The notes under the pieces are model-generated. The model had not been told where the DNA came from. It ran no database searches and saw nothing but the letters and a program-made list of their open reading frames with translations. Source: Rostrohypoxylon terebratum (Eukaryota; Ascomycota; Sordariomycetes; Xylariales; Hypoxylaceae). From it: DNA of 64,000 nt. The position numbers and the translations under genes are program-made. Below are positions 47,778-59,579 of this stretch, one piece after another (the stretch's first letter is position 1; each line of letters begins with the position of its first letter). The stretch covers positions 186,001 to 250,000 of the forward strand of contig MU385892.1 of NCBI GenBank assembly GCA_022497145.1. Reading direction: 5' to 3'.

Positions 47778-48734
47778 ATGTGCAACCAAACCTACGAATG
47801 GTTCTCACTCTGCCCCTGCCAAGTGAAATTCGGCCCTCTAGAAGAATGCGCCTCGCCTTCCAAGTGCCACAGCATCTACAAGTCCGTGTACAACAGCTTC
47901 AACGACCCCTACTGCGCATACCACACGCGCAAGAACGCCGAAGCGACAGGCGCGCGGCGGCGCTTCTTCGCGCGCATGGGGTACCCCTCGCACCTCGTCA
48001 AAGAGCTCGACCTTACGACCCCGATCCTCGGCCGTCTGATCGGGGGCGCGGCGCTCTCGAGCGCGTATGCCGGCTCCGCGGACGATTTCCCCGACAAGTG
48101 CAACGCGACCAACGTCCCGGATGACTCGAGCGACGAGTCGGAGTCGGGGAAACCGCCTGTGAACCAGAAGCCGTGGGATTGGCGCGACGAGGCCGATAAG
48201 CAGGAGTTTGAGGAGCGCAAGGAAGACTTTTGGATCGCGATGGCGACTCCGGCCAAGTCGTACTATGTGCCGAGTATGCGAGCGGCCAAGTCACCCTGGG
48301 GTACCGGACCGATGAAGAAGGGCCCGAAGAAGTCCAAGACCTGGATCCAGTGGAAGAAGTATCAGAAGAAGAAGGCCGAAGCTAAGGCTAAGGATACGGG
48401 GGTGGGCGAGGGGGATAATCAAGGATCGAACGCCTCCGAGTCGGCCTGCAGCGAGGTGAAGGAGTCGTCCGAGCTACTCTCCACTACCGAGCTGGAGATA
48501 TTCGCGGATATTCAATTAGCCGAAGAAGAAGACGCGGAGTTCGAGCGACAATTCCAGGAAGAGCGTTCGGGACGCCAGCAGGCCGTGAGTGTGCCGTGGT
48601 GGACATGGCTCTTCGAGGAAAGTAAAAAGTATTGGACACAACAGGCCGAGATGAATTTCGACGACGAATCTGATGAATTTCCTTTCTACGTTAGGGAGGC
48701 GAGTCCTTCAACCGACCCAAGCATGGCCAACTAA
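47778..48734 (+). CDS. hypothetical protein with N-terminal Cys-rich motif
   Basis: 318 aa, single exon; family not recognised by name. The N-terminus has the spaced Cys/His pattern C2, C12, C14, C24, C30, C46, H49 (CNQTYEWFSLCPC ... CHSIY ... YCAYH), which could bind zinc and is a recurrent start in uncharacterised fungal proteins. The middle is charged, with Lys-rich KKGPKKSKTW and QKKKAEAKAK stretches. The C-terminal third is acidic with possible helices (ELEIFADIQLAEEEDAEFE) and ends with tryptophans (PWWTWLFEE). No signal peptide or membrane helix. Probably nuclear or cytoplasmic; function unknown. GC-rich codon use and the intact frame support a real gene. Confidence 0.75.
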   Translation: MCNQTYEWFSLCPCQVKFGPLEECASPSKCHSIYKSVYNSFNDPYCAYHTRKNAEATGARRRFFARMGYPSHLVKELDLTTPILGRLIGGAALSSAYAGSADDFPDKCNATNVPDDSSDESESGKPPVNQKPWDWRDEADKQEFEERKEDFWIAMATPAKSYYVPSMRAAKSPWGTGPMKKGPKKSKTWIQWKKYQKKKAEAKAKDTGVGEGDNQGSNASESACSEVKESSELLSTTELEIFADIQLAEEEDAEFERQFQEERSGRQQAVSVPWWTWLFEESKKYWTQQAEMNFDDESDEFPFYVREASPSTDPSMAN

Positions 48735-49551
48735 CATCACTACTTAATATGACGATATGAGGCGTCTCGGCATTGGGCCTGCGAGGTGCTTTGTCGCGTG
48801 GGCCTTTCGCGTTTGCTTTTTGCATGGGTTACACTTCTCGCTTATGGGTCGCTTATAGATTATCCTTCAAGGAATCTGGGACGGGAGGCTGGCTCTTCTT
48901 TGCAGATAAATAGTCACCTAGTCTTTAGCTTTATGATAATAATTCAAGAATAACTTAGGACCTAGGTGCCGCAGAAACCGTGTTCTCATTTTTGACAAGA
49001 CTCGGCGGCCGACTCGATTGCAGTCGCTACCGATGTTTCTGTCATCAAGTTTATACTCGATTATCATTCAATGGAAACCCTACCGAGTAGATTAGAGATT
49101 GCGACACGAACGTTAAGATCGATTTAGTGCAACGAATCATAAGCTTGTGAATAACCTCATTTTTGAATGTTGGTGCAGGAACTCCAATTGTGATTCATAG
49201 CGTGAGTAGTGTGATGATCCCCACTAACAGACCCATATCTATACCAAACTGACCCGTGACCTAACATCTGAGAAAATAAATCGATCCCCAAACAAGAATT
49301 CAAACGAGCACCAGGTATTGAAGATCGCGACATTGAGGCAGCTGCCCTGCCCTTGCCTTTTCTAATACCACCATATCTTCATCGTACACAATCCAGTAGT
49401 GGTAAAAAGTTCAGAAATATAGTTCTATCCCATCCCGCAAATTTAGCCTCAAGTGGGTATTTGAGTCGGCTTAATTCAAAAACCGGAACCGGAACTCCGA
49501 ATTACGCCGCGCCAACCTACCAATGGATATTTCCAATGTCCATACCGGTCA
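48735..49551. other. convergent intergenic region, no gene seen
   Basis: 817 bp between two 3' ends. One TAGGACCTAGGTGCC motif near 48,957-48,971. No coding signal. Confidence 0.6.
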
Positions 49552-51503
49552 TTACTTCCATGTTGAATCCGGGGGGTATCTCCTTCCACCGACACCGGTT
49601 ACTGCAGGACTATAACCTCGATCTTTATATCGCCTTCGGTCTCGTGTCTCCCTCTCATCGGCGGTTAAAACTCTCCTCCCATCCCGATCTAGATCTGAGG
49701 AACGGTCCCTGTCTCTACGATCCCAGCCGTAGTCTCGGGTCCTTCGCTCGGCATCTGTATGGCTACTTGATCTTCTCGGCATCGCCGGTCGCAAATATGC
49801 TCGTTCATGTCTACTCTTCCTTTCTAATTCTTCTTCTCTCTCTCGTTCCCTCCGACGTTGTTCTTTTTCAATAATTCTATCCCGTATTACTCGTTCGCGT
49901 TCTCGTTCACGTTCACGCCGTGCAGGATACCCGGGTGGAATTCCCGTATCTGATTCGTCACTGGGATACGAGTCACCAGAGCCGCTTCGGCTGAGACGGG
50001 AAGAACTTTCTCTCCGAAAATGTACGCCCGACTGCACGCTTGGCGGGTGCCTCTTTTCACGAGAGCTGCTGCGGTGGCGATCAGATGACCCCGAAAGGAA
50101 CGAAGTGACCTTCTGCCTTATCTCTGCCGGTAGGCTCCTCCTACGAGCGTCATCAGATCGTAGTTCGCTGCGACGGACTCGTATCGGGATTGGCGGCGAC
50201 ACAGGTGCTGCAGCTGGCATGCGCCGAAATGACGAAGGCGGGACGGGCCCGTGCACTCGGGGTTTAGTGCTAGCGCGGGGCGGCATGTCCGATTCGGAAT
50301 CCGATGGGTCAGGGGAATAGGGTTTTGTATGACTGTGACGGCGCGGGCCGGGCGGGCGGCGAGGATCGAGATGGGTCGAGGTTCGGGGGTCCTCCACTTC
50401 GGAACGATGGACATCTGAATGGCTTCGTCGCCGAGGAGGGCTACCCGGCGAACCACTGCTGCTATTGCTACTGCTCACACGCCGTTGCCCTGGAGCAAAA
50501 TTCACAGTAAAAGAGGGGGCGGTGTAATGAGTGCTCGGGACGTGAGCATACGACACTGGCCGTTCTCGCTGGAAGTAATCCATTTCCGGTCTTCTCCGAG
50601 GTGAGGTGCCGGCGCTCGGAGGGTTGCGCACGTGCGAATATGTACTATTAATCCGAGGATCGGACGGAGGTCGGGAAGGAGGACGTTCATCCTTAGGTGT
50701 AGCTTCTTCCCGCAACTTTTTGGCGCAGTCCTTATGCCAAGCGTCTATCTCTGGATCACATTGTGCGGGAAAGGCATCTCTTGGCAGATCAACTGGGAAT
50801 GGCTTCCCATCGTCAGGATTTATCAAAGCCCAGTTACGCACGGCGAACTGTATGAATGGCGCATGTTCCTGAGGCTCAAGAAGAATCTGGATTGTCTCCC
50901 ACCGCACAAAACCTCTTAGAGTCAAAGCGGGAATAGAGGGCGGTTCGTACGGATTCGCGGTCGGCTGCAGCGTATGCTCAACTCCTAATGCTTGCCATAT
51001 GTAAGAGATAGATTTATGCGGGCACTTTAGGAAGAGTTGATCGTAGTCGCCGCCTACAGCACGATAAAAGGCAGCTAGCTTCTTCGGAGTCAGTTCATGG
51101 ACATTCTCTTCCCCGAGATTGGCGATCTGCCGAGTTTGTAGAGGTTAGCGAAGATCCCTTCGTATTTGTGCGGGGGCGTGCAACGAAACCAAATAGAACC
51201 TACAATGTATAGTCCGATAGCACGAAGTAGCGCATCGAGAACGTAAGTTTGCGACTTGTCCTTATGAAAAAGGTACCCATAAAAATCCTTCACACTCGCT
51301 CCCGATGACCTCGACTGTGACCGAGGGGATGATTGCGACTGCGATTGTGGCTGCGGCTTTGGTTGTGATTGCGGTGGTGGTTGAGCTTGCTGTTGAGGAT
51401 AAGGTTGAGGATGAGGATGAGGATGAGGATGAGGACTAGGTGTCTCTTTAGTTGGTGACGGAACAGCGGTTGGCTCGCTGGGTTCGACTTTGACGCTCGC
51501 CAT
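49552..51503 (-). CDS. DUF7514-type fungal protein with long Arg/Ser/Glu-rich tail
   Basis: 624 aa from exons 51503..51204 and 51126..49552. The intron (GTAGGT, GCTAAC branch point, GGCAG) joins ..LLRAIGLYI to IANLGEENVHELTPKKLAAF. After a His/Pro/Gln-rich N-terminus (HPHPHPHPQP, encoded by a GAGGAT repeat), a globular domain of about 150 residues runs from KDFYGYLFHKDKSQT through PKKLAAFYRAVGG, PSIPALTLRGFVRWETIQIL and FPVDLPRDAFP. This is the arrangement of a conserved fungal domain I recall as DUF7514. The remaining 400 residues are disordered, with RS/SR dipeptides, RRERERERERVIRDR-type charged repeats and many PP motifs. Function unknown; the RS-like tail suggests nuclear RNA-linked assemblies, but this is speculation. 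Confidence 0.75.
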
Positions 51504-53715
51504 CTCTCCTTACAAATTCACACAAAACAACCCGAACGAAAAATGACTCGAGGTTAGAAACATTCAACATGAGTAGGATGATAGCACGTTAAACAAAAGA
51601 CGTAATAGATTTCATGGGCGTTCTCGGAAATATGAGCGCAACTATTATGTATTGAATAAATAGGTAAGATTGATCGATCGATAAAGGACAAGTAGATGGA
51701 TAGAAGGATAGAAGGATAGAACGGAAGGACAAATAATCTAACGATCCGACGATATTTAAGGGGGCAAATGATGACCGCAGAAACCGCAAATGGGTAATCA
51801 CAGCATCTGCTGCGTTACGAAAATCAGGGCAGGTATAAGAAATACAAACGATTATGGTATGAATACTGTCTATCAGGTACCGGAGAGTGATACTATAAGA
51901 GGCGCACAAGGGCTGACTAGGTATTCGACCTGTTGGGGCTATTCGCAGCCTTGACGGAGCAAATAATTGGTGAAAATGGACAAATACAAATTCATTTGGA
52001 ATATACTAGGCAGATATGTGTGAATCATAGCGAACACAGCCGTGGCCGTGGTTTCTTGGTAGTAATAGTTGTGGATGGTTGAATGGTTGCATGGTTGGTG
52101 GATGTGATAGATGTGACGAGATAGGGTGGTAGGTGGTTTTAGGTGGGATGTTTTTTTGTGCCCTGGAAGAAATAAGAAATGTTCCGCATTCGCAATTTGT
52201 ATTTCGTTTAGGTTAGGGATTGGCCGGAAGGGATGAGGGATGAATGGGCAATCGCATCCATGACGGTCGGGCAGGTGCTTCCAAGCAGAAATCCCGCTTC
52301 TAAGCCTGTTTAAGCCAATGTGTAAAGATAGAAACAGCCCTGGACCTGCCTGACCTTGCCAGGTGCTCAGGTGCTAAAAGTCTCCAATTCCAATTATCCA
52401 AGAACTGCAAGCAGTTACGACTCCGCGACCTAGCAGGTTTAGAAAAAAAACCCGCAGCCAAATTGCCTGACGACACGTGCTAGCGCGATAGAAGCCTGAC
52501 GTAACTAGCAGACGTATAGTGTCTGTAGTGAATCTATAGCGGCTTCTACGAGTAGTAGGTAATCCTTCCTTTCCCATCTTCTTTAATTGTTGGTCCAACT
52601 GTTAGCGCACGAATCTGCCCTACCAAGCCAAGCGATGCGATATACGAGGTAAATATATTTTGTATGAGCATAATACCCCTCGACTATGTTAGTATCCGGG
52701 TATCGAACGACCCCTTTAACCCTTTCAATTTAATTGTCGCACTTTAATTTTCTTCCTTTTCACCACAAATTGCGACAAGTTGCGACGAGTTGCGACGCGA
52801 AGGCAGCACCGAAAAAAAAGGCAACCGTCTCGAACCAACCACGACATTCCTCGTAAAATTTATTACTCACTCCCTGCAGGCATTTTTTATACCTGCTCAT
52901 TGACGAATGAAACGAGGAAACAAATGTCATCCATTACTTTCACCGGCCAATATTTGATACCCATCCAAATGATTGGTGTGTTATGTGTTATGTGTTTCCG
53001 AACCGCATCCATGATGGATCCTTCGGTGTATGATCTATCTTCCTTCGTCTTCTGTCTCATTTTGTATACTCTCCGAACTTACCGGTAACCCATGGATCCA
53101 TCCCACGTCTCCCCGGCAGCCCGGTCGAATAATAAGGGAATTACCGTTGCACGATCATCACATCGCCTCTCCCTGCCCTCTGTACCGATGGACCAATTCG
53201 TACCGACCTTGAAGGCAGTGCAATTCTTTTGTCTAACGTAACACCCTCATGCTCTGCCTCAGGAATTGGTAACCCCGCCATTCCTAGGTAACTTGTCCTT
53301 GAGCGGCTACACTTCGACGTTTTGGGTGACTTAGGACTTCCAAGGTTGGTATCATCGCGTTTCGCTTCGTAGCAACAATGTATCCGGGTCCGTCGGGTTT
53401 GTCTACCTAGGTAGGTAGTTTTACAGCTGTATTATCTGCCTATCGAATAGCCTATTACCGAGCTAGGTATTCAAATACTACCTACATAGGTAGGTACCTA
53501 GGTCCTAGGACCTAGATAGGTTCTAAGGGTCCCAACACGAAGAGCATCCCTCTGCAATGATGGCGTTTGATACCCTTGGATCCACTAATCATCGACGGCA
53601 CGGCCCTCTGCCGTCTCGAGCTAACATCAACGGCAATGTGGCCATGAGACCAACACCGGACCCCAACTCCCGTCCCACCCTAGTGACCGTTCGAGGGCCT
53701 CAGATACTTCGGCCG
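51504..53715. other. 2.2-kb gene-free region
   Basis: Upstream of the DUF7514 gene and downstream of the GNAT gene. It contains GGATAGAA simple repeats (51,694-51,722), a TGGTTG/GGTGGATG stretch near 52,075-52,105, and two clusters of the CCTAGGT motif at 53403-53418 and 53478-53520. No gene recognised. Confidence 0.55.
53403..53520. repeat. dispersed CCTAGGT-type motif clusters
   Basis: Two clusters (53403-53418 and 53478-53520) with TACCTAGGTAGG, TAGGTACCTAGG and TCCTAGGACC units, each close to self-complementary. Confidence 0.75.
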
Positions 53716-54384
53716 CTAGTTCTTTATGTCGGCAGATGATAGCACAAAACCAACAAAAGTCGCCTCCCTGTCATACCCATCTCGAATTTCAGGCTCACTC
53801 CATTGTTTAAACTCCCGGAATCCAGCCTTCTCGAGGACGCGTCGGCTTCCTACATTCGGCCTCTCGATATACGCCACAATCTTCTCCGGCGTCTCTCTAG
53901 CCCCATCTACCGATTGCACGTCCACCTGCGTCTCAACCTCAGACCGTGGCAGTGTCCACCAATTATCCAACCAAGCCTTGAGGAACTCTGTCGCATAGCC
54001 TTGTCCCCAGTACTCTTTTTTGATTAAGTATCCTATCTCAGGCCAACCGAATATGGATATAGGGCTGGATGTGCTTCCTCCGATCCCGATTATCTCGCCT
54101 GTCGACACGAGTGTGATTATGTTGTTATAGTTGTAAGCGTCGTTGGGTGGCATAAAACGATCCATGAACGCCTGAGTTTCTTCCTTGTTGGCGTCGATTT
54201 TTCCAGTGGATGTATACTTCATCACCTCCGGTTGTGTGCGAAGCGCATACATCCCATCAAGGTCATCCTTGGAAAATGGGCGAATGACGAGTCGTTCCGT
54301 CCGGAATGGTTTCCTCTCTGCATTAGGCGGGAACGGCAAGACTGGTAAGCGTGTTTTGACAGTGATCTTCGGTTGAACAGACAT
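53716..54384 (-). CDS. GNAT-family N-acetyltransferase (RimJ/RimL-like)
   Basis: 222 aa, single exon. Acetyl-CoA-dependent N-acetyltransferase. Starts at ATG 54384; an in-frame TTG codon further upstream is not a start. Motifs: RTERLVIRPFSKDDLDGMYA (the first strand and helix of RimJ/RimL proteins), IGIGGSTSSPISIFGWPEIGYLIKKEYWGQG, where the Q/RxxGxG/A acetyl-CoA loop reads YWGQGYATE, and NVGSRRVLEKAGF, the conserved late helix (N-x-x-S-x-x-V-x-E-K-x-G-F). The fungal subfamily usually has no known substrate. It is next to an esterase gene on the same strand with about 490 bp between them. Confidence 0.88.
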   Translation of the reverse strand: MSVQPKITVKTRLPVLPFPPNAERKPFRTERLVIRPFSKDDLDGMYALRTQPEVMKYTSTGKIDANKEETQAFMDRFMPPNDAYNYNNIITLVSTGEIIGIGGSTSSPISIFGWPEIGYLIKKEYWGQGYATEFLKAWLDNWWTLPRSEVETQVDVQSVDGARETPEKIVAYIERPNVGSRRVLEKAGFREFKQWSEPEIRDGYDREATFVGFVLSSADIKN

Positions 54385-54875
54385 GTTGAACAAGCAAAAG
54401 CCTTCGCCTCAACTAAGGAAATGATCTGATTCGCTCTCTTGAAAGATATGGGTTATGGAATTGGAAATGAAATTTGAATTTGAACCCCCAGAATATTAAG
54501 CCTATTGAAGATTCGGAATACCCCGGTCCCATATAGTGCGAGATCTTTGTTGACCAGTGACTCACCAACTAGCGATCCTGCAAACGTCCGGAGGCCGATA
54601 GAGGAAGACGTTGCACCCCCATGATAAATACATACATCGTGAAGCATCATGCAGCAAAATCCTCAAGAACGCTCATGTCTTGATTCATTATCAACACCAA
54701 CCTTTGCAGTCAAATTCAATTCAATGTGGAGCTTACATGGTATGGAAGTTTACAAGGCCTAAGACTAATAAGTGCTCCAATAATAGAAGGTGGAACGCAA
54801 GATTTGAGAGTCATTCAAGTGGGACTAAAAGCATGAGCTTCGGGTACGCCGCGAATAGGACCTCCACTGACATCA
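54385..54875. other. short spacer between two minus-strand genes
   Basis: 491 bp: promoter of the GNAT gene and 3' flank of the esterase. AT-rich, no features recognised. Confidence 0.55.
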
Positions 54876-55775
54876 CTAGTCCTGTGAGATGTCCCAGCCA
54901 ACCTTCGTCTGAATAAATTCGACGATATCGTCGATTTCGTCCGGTATCTTATACCAATGTCCAAGACCATGGTACAACTTCCACACAACTTCATATCCAG
55001 CGACCTGGAGTGTTTGCGCGGCGCCTTCACCGAACTCATGCGGCTTTTTCTCATCCAAATCGCCGTGGCCTAGGAATACAGGCGTTGACTGCGCTGTATT
55101 TTCTCGCTTAGGGCCTGCTACGGGCGAGAGGCAAAGAAGATCTCGCTCGAAGATGAGAGCTTTGACTGCTGGGTCTATTGGCGAGGCCTGATCCTTATCG
55201 TCTGCAGCGAACGGATTATCTTCATCCTCTTTTATATCATCATCCGCAATTGCTTCATTGATATCTGATCGAAACGGCAGATAGCCACACATCCCGATAA
55301 ACCCGCCCAATGGATACTCGAGGGCAAGGAGCATGGAAAGCGACATGCCGCAGCCCTGACTTAATCCCCCAAAAATAACATTCTTGGGTGAGACCTTCGC
55401 AGTCTCTTCACGTATAAGTGTTTCCAGCTCTGCTGCAGATTCCGCAAGACCCTTAAGCTGGGTTTGTTTCCGGTATTCCGGATCGGGGAGACGTGCGATG
55501 TCATACCATTGCGTGAGAACTGCCCTATTGAAGGCGGTTGAACGACGGCGCCTTGCAGTGGGGAAGACAAAGCGTGTTCCGGGTAGTGATTGAGCCAATG
55601 TTCTATTTCGCGAAGTAATGCCTGTTTCTAACAGCTCCTTGCCGAATTTCTCCCCATTGGAGCTTAAACCGTGGAGGAGAATGATGGTATGCGTATGGGC
55701 AGTGCTGGGTTCGACGATGTACGTGCCCGTGTCGCTGCTGATAGGCTGGTTGGTGGGAGAACTCTGCGATGTCAT
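54876..55775 (-). CDS. phospholipase/carboxylesterase (acyl-protein-thioesterase-like)
   Basis: 299 aa, single exon, alpha/beta hydrolase. Oxyanion-hole strand TIILLHGLSSNGEKFG, nucleophile elbow FGGLSQGCGMS with Ser139, acid in HGDLDEKKP (Asp239 or Asp241) and His273 in GLGHWYKIP, in the order and spacing of the carboxylesterase/acyl-protein-thioesterase family. An insertion rich in Asp/Glu (about 178-195, ADDDIKEDEDNPFAADDKD) lies between the nucleophile and acid, longer than in APT1. No signal peptide, so cytosolic. Probable substrates are acylated proteins or small esters; not predictable. Confidence 0.88.
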   Translation of the reverse strand: MTSQSSPTNQPISSDTGTYIVEPSTAHTHTIILLHGLSSNGEKFGKELLETGITSRNRTLAQSLPGTRFVFPTARRRRSTAFNRAVLTQWYDIARLPDPEYRKQTQLKGLAESAAELETLIREETAKVSPKNVIFGGLSQGCGMSLSMLLALEYPLGGFIGMCGYLPFRSDINEAIADDDIKEDEDNPFAADDKDQASPIDPAVKALIFERDLLCLSPVAGPKRENTAQSTPVFLGHGDLDEKKPHEFGEGAAQTLQVAGYEVVWKLYHGLGHWYKIPDEIDDIVEFIQTKVGWDISQD

Positions 55776-56413
55776 CGCAGGTATCTTGGAACAGGCGAAA
55801 TGCTACCCAGTCTGCAGTTCAGCCATAAATACGCGATCACCAGGATCTAGGATTCTAGGGTACAATTGGGTCTAGACTCTAAAGCCTTGATCTGACTCAC
55901 CTTGACCTGGTGCTGCCTAGATATGGTTGTACTATGTAAGTGGCTTGGAAAATAACGATGCCGATTGGATCGTTGAATCTTGAAATGAACTGTAGTGTAA
56001 CCCTCGAGATCAATTGACCAATTTTGTGAGATTGTCGACAACTTCTAAAAATCCATGGATGGATATATGTATGTGTGTACTAATTGAGGCCATATTCAAC
56101 ACAAGGGTCGTAAACGCTTGAACGCTTCCAATTTTCTTCAGCATGACGCCACTTCCAAGGCAGAGGCACCAACATGCAACTCGGAAGCCCCAATTTCCAA
56201 CGCACTGTACATACAAACATCGGGCTACCATATCTCCAATCAAGCCATTTCACCTCGCCATTGTACATCCAACATCCGGGTCGATCAACTATTAACAACA
56301 GTAGGAGAGTAGGAGAGTAGAATGGAACGTGCCGTTCGTTGAACTGATTTATCGAATGGGGGGTACGTACCTAAATATCTGGGGCGGATGAGATAAGATA
56401 ACTGCAACGAGTA

Positions 56414-56485
56414 CGAACTTCGGGTCGCGGCCAAAAGTCTTGCACATCTTACAAGTGGCTAAAAGTGGAGACTACCGTATGAATT
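56414..56485 (+). repeat. left terminal inverted repeat
   Basis: Starts CGAACTTCGGGTCGCGGCC after the TA at 56412-56413. Two blocks are shared with the right arm in opposite orientation. Confidence 0.75.
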
Positions 56486-56677
56486 GAAGAGACTATTCAC
56501 TGTGTCTGCTGGTTTCAGTGGCTCAATCAATTAGACTAACCGAATACCCACTAAATTCTAGCAGTTTTATCCACTAGATTATAGTGAGTAAAGCGCTGAA
56601 AGGCCTGACCTTAGGAATTAATACAGTGTTCCGCAGCTGGTTACGTAAGCGCGCACAGACCAGTCAAGGTCTAGCTC

Positions 56678-56706
56678 ATGTGCAAGACTTTTGGCCGCGA
56701 CCTTCG
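56678..56706 (-). repeat. internal copy of the terminal repeat tip
   Basis: The same 25-bp block as in the arms (56678-56702), in the orientation of the right arm and followed by TTCG and TA at 56707-56708. With the left arm it bounds a 293-bp MITE-sized unit (56414-56706). The second homology block is missing here. Confidence 0.75.
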
Positions 56707-56969
56707 TACCTACTACTTAGTATGTAAGTGGCCTTAGCCTACTTTATTGTGGAGTTATCTCAGGTGGCCTTAGAAACTGCGCATTGGTCCCTTCCGTTGC
56801 CCTGGGGCCGACGCTACCTTGTTCCTTGTCCCTCGTCTCCATATTTATTTAAAATACCTAGTAAAGTCTAGCTCCCTAGCGTCGCGTCGTGTCTTGCACG
56901 CAAGCTTCTAAATCCTATTTTCTATCCATCTACTACTATTTACTATTTTGCATTTCACTCCAGTCCGCC

Positions 56970-59384
56970 ATGGCGGGTCAGGAACGGTCAGATATCATCA
57001 GAAAAAATCCTATCGGAAAAGGTTTGGACGCCTTCCTCACGTCGTTTCGTTCTTTCTGCGAAAGCGAAGACATCTGTTGCTCAGGAGAGTCCCTTGATCA
57101 ACTTGGCAATGAAGGTAGAATCTATAGAATCTACATGTGTAGATAGCTTGGCCTTAATGGCCTCCATGTATTGTTCACTTCTAACTATCGCCTAGATCTC
57201 CAGAATATCAGCATCGACCTTATTTTAGCACTGCAACACCTGCGGGTGTCTCGTCTGCTCCTTTTTACAGGCAAGAATTTGTTTAATCATCTATCAAGTC
57301 TCAACATAGCTATCAACTCTGAAGCTTTCGACTATGAACGTGTCAAACCTCTTTTGCGAGCAGTTATTGCTAAGAAGCCCGATGAGGAGATTTGGGCCCA
57401 AGTATATTATGCTCTTACCGAATCGACGCCGCCGCCCCGACCGATCGCCTCTCACTTCAAACAAACGCCGTTATCCCGTAACATGGGCAGTCTCGTAAGT
57501 TCTTCGGAACGCCGCATCGACACAGACGACGTGCTCAAAGAGGACCTCGGACCCATGTACGTTGATATCCCAGGATTCTACGACGCTTTCTTCGGTAGGA
57601 TTCCGGACCTGGAAATGGCGTCTAAGGCCATTTTCAAGATGTGCTGCGATGAATCAGGATCAGACCCATTATTTCGGGAAGGGTGGACGGAATGGCCGGG
57701 AGATGCAAACGAAGCCTCTGTCCTAAACTGGCTCAAGAAGATAATTACCCAAATTGCGCAGTGGGCTCAAAATTACCGGCAAACGCCGGCACGAGGATTA
57801 TGGATAGAGTCCAATAAGTCACTCGACGGCTCAACGGCTCAGCGTAAACTGGATTTTGCCATTTTGAGCCACCCCGAAGCCGAGGCGCACTGGTCTCAGG
57901 TTCTCATCCCCGGTGAGCTGAAGAGCAACCCAAAGGAAGACCGGCATACTAGCGCGTGGTTCGAGATCGGAAAATACGCTAGAGAAGTATTTTTTAGTCA
58001 AGATACCCGGCGCTTTGTATTAGCCTTTACTCTTTGCGGATCTCTTATACGTCTGTGGGAGTTTGACCGCCTTGGTGGAATCGCCTCGACGCAGTTCGAT
58101 ATCAATAAAGACGGCTTCCAGTTCGTGTCGACGATTCTCGGTTTTTTGTGGATGGACGAGAAGGATTTGGGCTTCGATTCCACCTTTACCTCATTCAATG
58201 ACGCGCGGTGTATCAAAATCGTCCGGAACGGAACACCAGAACGCATCGTGATAGATAAGCTTATTGGACGAGTGGGTTGTATCGTCGGTCGGGCCACCAC
58301 ATGCTGGAAGGCGCACCCAGAAAGGGACCCGTCCACGATACTTGTAATCAAAGATTCGTGGCAATACCCCGAACGGGACGTGGAGGGAGAGCTACTGCGC
58401 GAGGTAACTGAAAAAGGTGTTTGTAACGTCGCCCGGTACTACTACCACGAGACCGTCCGCGTCGATGATAGCGTCGACGATAGCGTCGACGATATCCAAC
58501 ATGGCATTCGAAAAGGACTGGATATTACCAAAGCCTCCAATTACAAAACGCAGGGTTTGCATACGCCTCGCAATTCCCAGGTGTCCCAGGGCAGCACCGC
58601 CGGCCAAAAGAGGTCATCCAGCCAAACTGGCGCGCGCCTGCCATCAAGCAAGCGACCCCGCTCGGAATCTCCGATCAAAGTAGACCTAGTCCACCCCAGT
58701 CCACCGCAGAATCGCATCCATCGACGGGTCATTGTTCGCGATTATTATGGAAAGCCTATCTACAAGGCTGGCTCTCGTGTGGTCCTCCTTGCTGCATTAG
58801 AGGACTGCATTCGGGGACACGAGTCCTTACTACGCAAGACCGGCATCCTCCATAGAGACATTTCAATCAACAACCTTATGCTTATGATCAATGAGGATGG
58901 CAGCAATCCTTCCCAGCTAGGATTCTTGATCGATCTAGACCTTGCTATCAAAGTACAGCGAGAAGGCGCTTCGGGCGCGAAGGGAAAGACCGGCACGAGG
59001 GCTTTTATGGCGATTGGAGTGCTTAGAGGCTATCAGCATTCTTTCGAGCACGACCTCGAGTCTTTCTTCTGGGTGCTATTCTGGATATGTATACATTATA
59101 ATGGTCCAGATGAGGAAAGGTCCGTTCCCGAATTCAACAAGTGGAATATTGTCAGCATAAGTGAACTAGCAAAATTAAAAATAGGTACTATATCAGATGA
59201 GGAGTTCTTTATTGAGATACTTACTCAAAATTTTACGCCTTATTACAAGCCTTTGATACCTTGGGTTAATAGGTTGCGGAGGGTCGTGTTTGATAGGAAT
59301 GGGCGAGAAGACAAGGCACTGTATTCACGTATGCGGGAGGTCCTCTGTGAAGCTCAGAAAGATCCTGATATAATGCATGCCTAA
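56970..59384 (+). CDS. FunK1-type protein kinase
   Basis: 752 aa from exons 56970..57114 and 57271..59384 (intron GTAGAATC...TTTACAG, about 156 bp). FunK1 kinases are a fungal-specific lineage, often expanded and fast-evolving. Matching signatures: FDYERVKPLLRAVI near the start, RRFVLAFTLCGSLIRLWEFD with FQFVSTILGFLWM (family domain ahead of the kinase lobe), a kinase part with ILHRDISINNLML (HRD at about 576-578, with N for metal), FLIDLDLAI where DLD takes the place of DFG, and GTRAFMAIGVLRG as activation segment end. An S/P/R-rich linker interrupts the N and C lobes, and a 15-bp tandem repeat gives VDDSVDDSVDDI. The catalytic Asp is present. It is the only gene of the repeat-flanked unit; substrate unknown. 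Confidence 0.85.
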
Positions 59385-59579
59385 GCCGTACGTCTTAATA
59401 ATTAATTAAAAAATATTATATTAATTTTTACGGTTAAACTTTTTAACGTTTTATTTATTATAGTTTTATAAATAAAATCGTTAAAATTTACAGCGTAATA
59501 AATACTTAACTAGGTAGTTTCAACGATCGAGCTATTAAAACGAATAGCCTTACGGTACTTCGTATATTATAACTTTTTT
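59385..59579. other. very AT-rich patch downstream of FunK1
   Basis: About 195 bp dominated by TTAAT/ATTTA/TTTTA. The composition is unlike the neighbours and is reminiscent of repeat-induced point mutation or of a 3' flank. No gene. Confidence 0.6.

Larger units (their letters stand above)
55776..56969. promoter_or_regulatory. divergent spacer holding the left end of a repeat-flanked element
   Basis: 1.2 kb between the esterase and FunK1 starts. From 56414 on it belongs to the inverted-repeat-flanked unit. The remaining 640 bp show no gene. Confidence 0.5.

Noticed and set aside
51090..51503. 137-aa stand-alone protein at the start of the DUF7514 gene
   Set aside because: Removing a GTAGGT...GGCAG intron joins it in frame to the large downstream frame and restores the domain; it is exon 1, not a gene.
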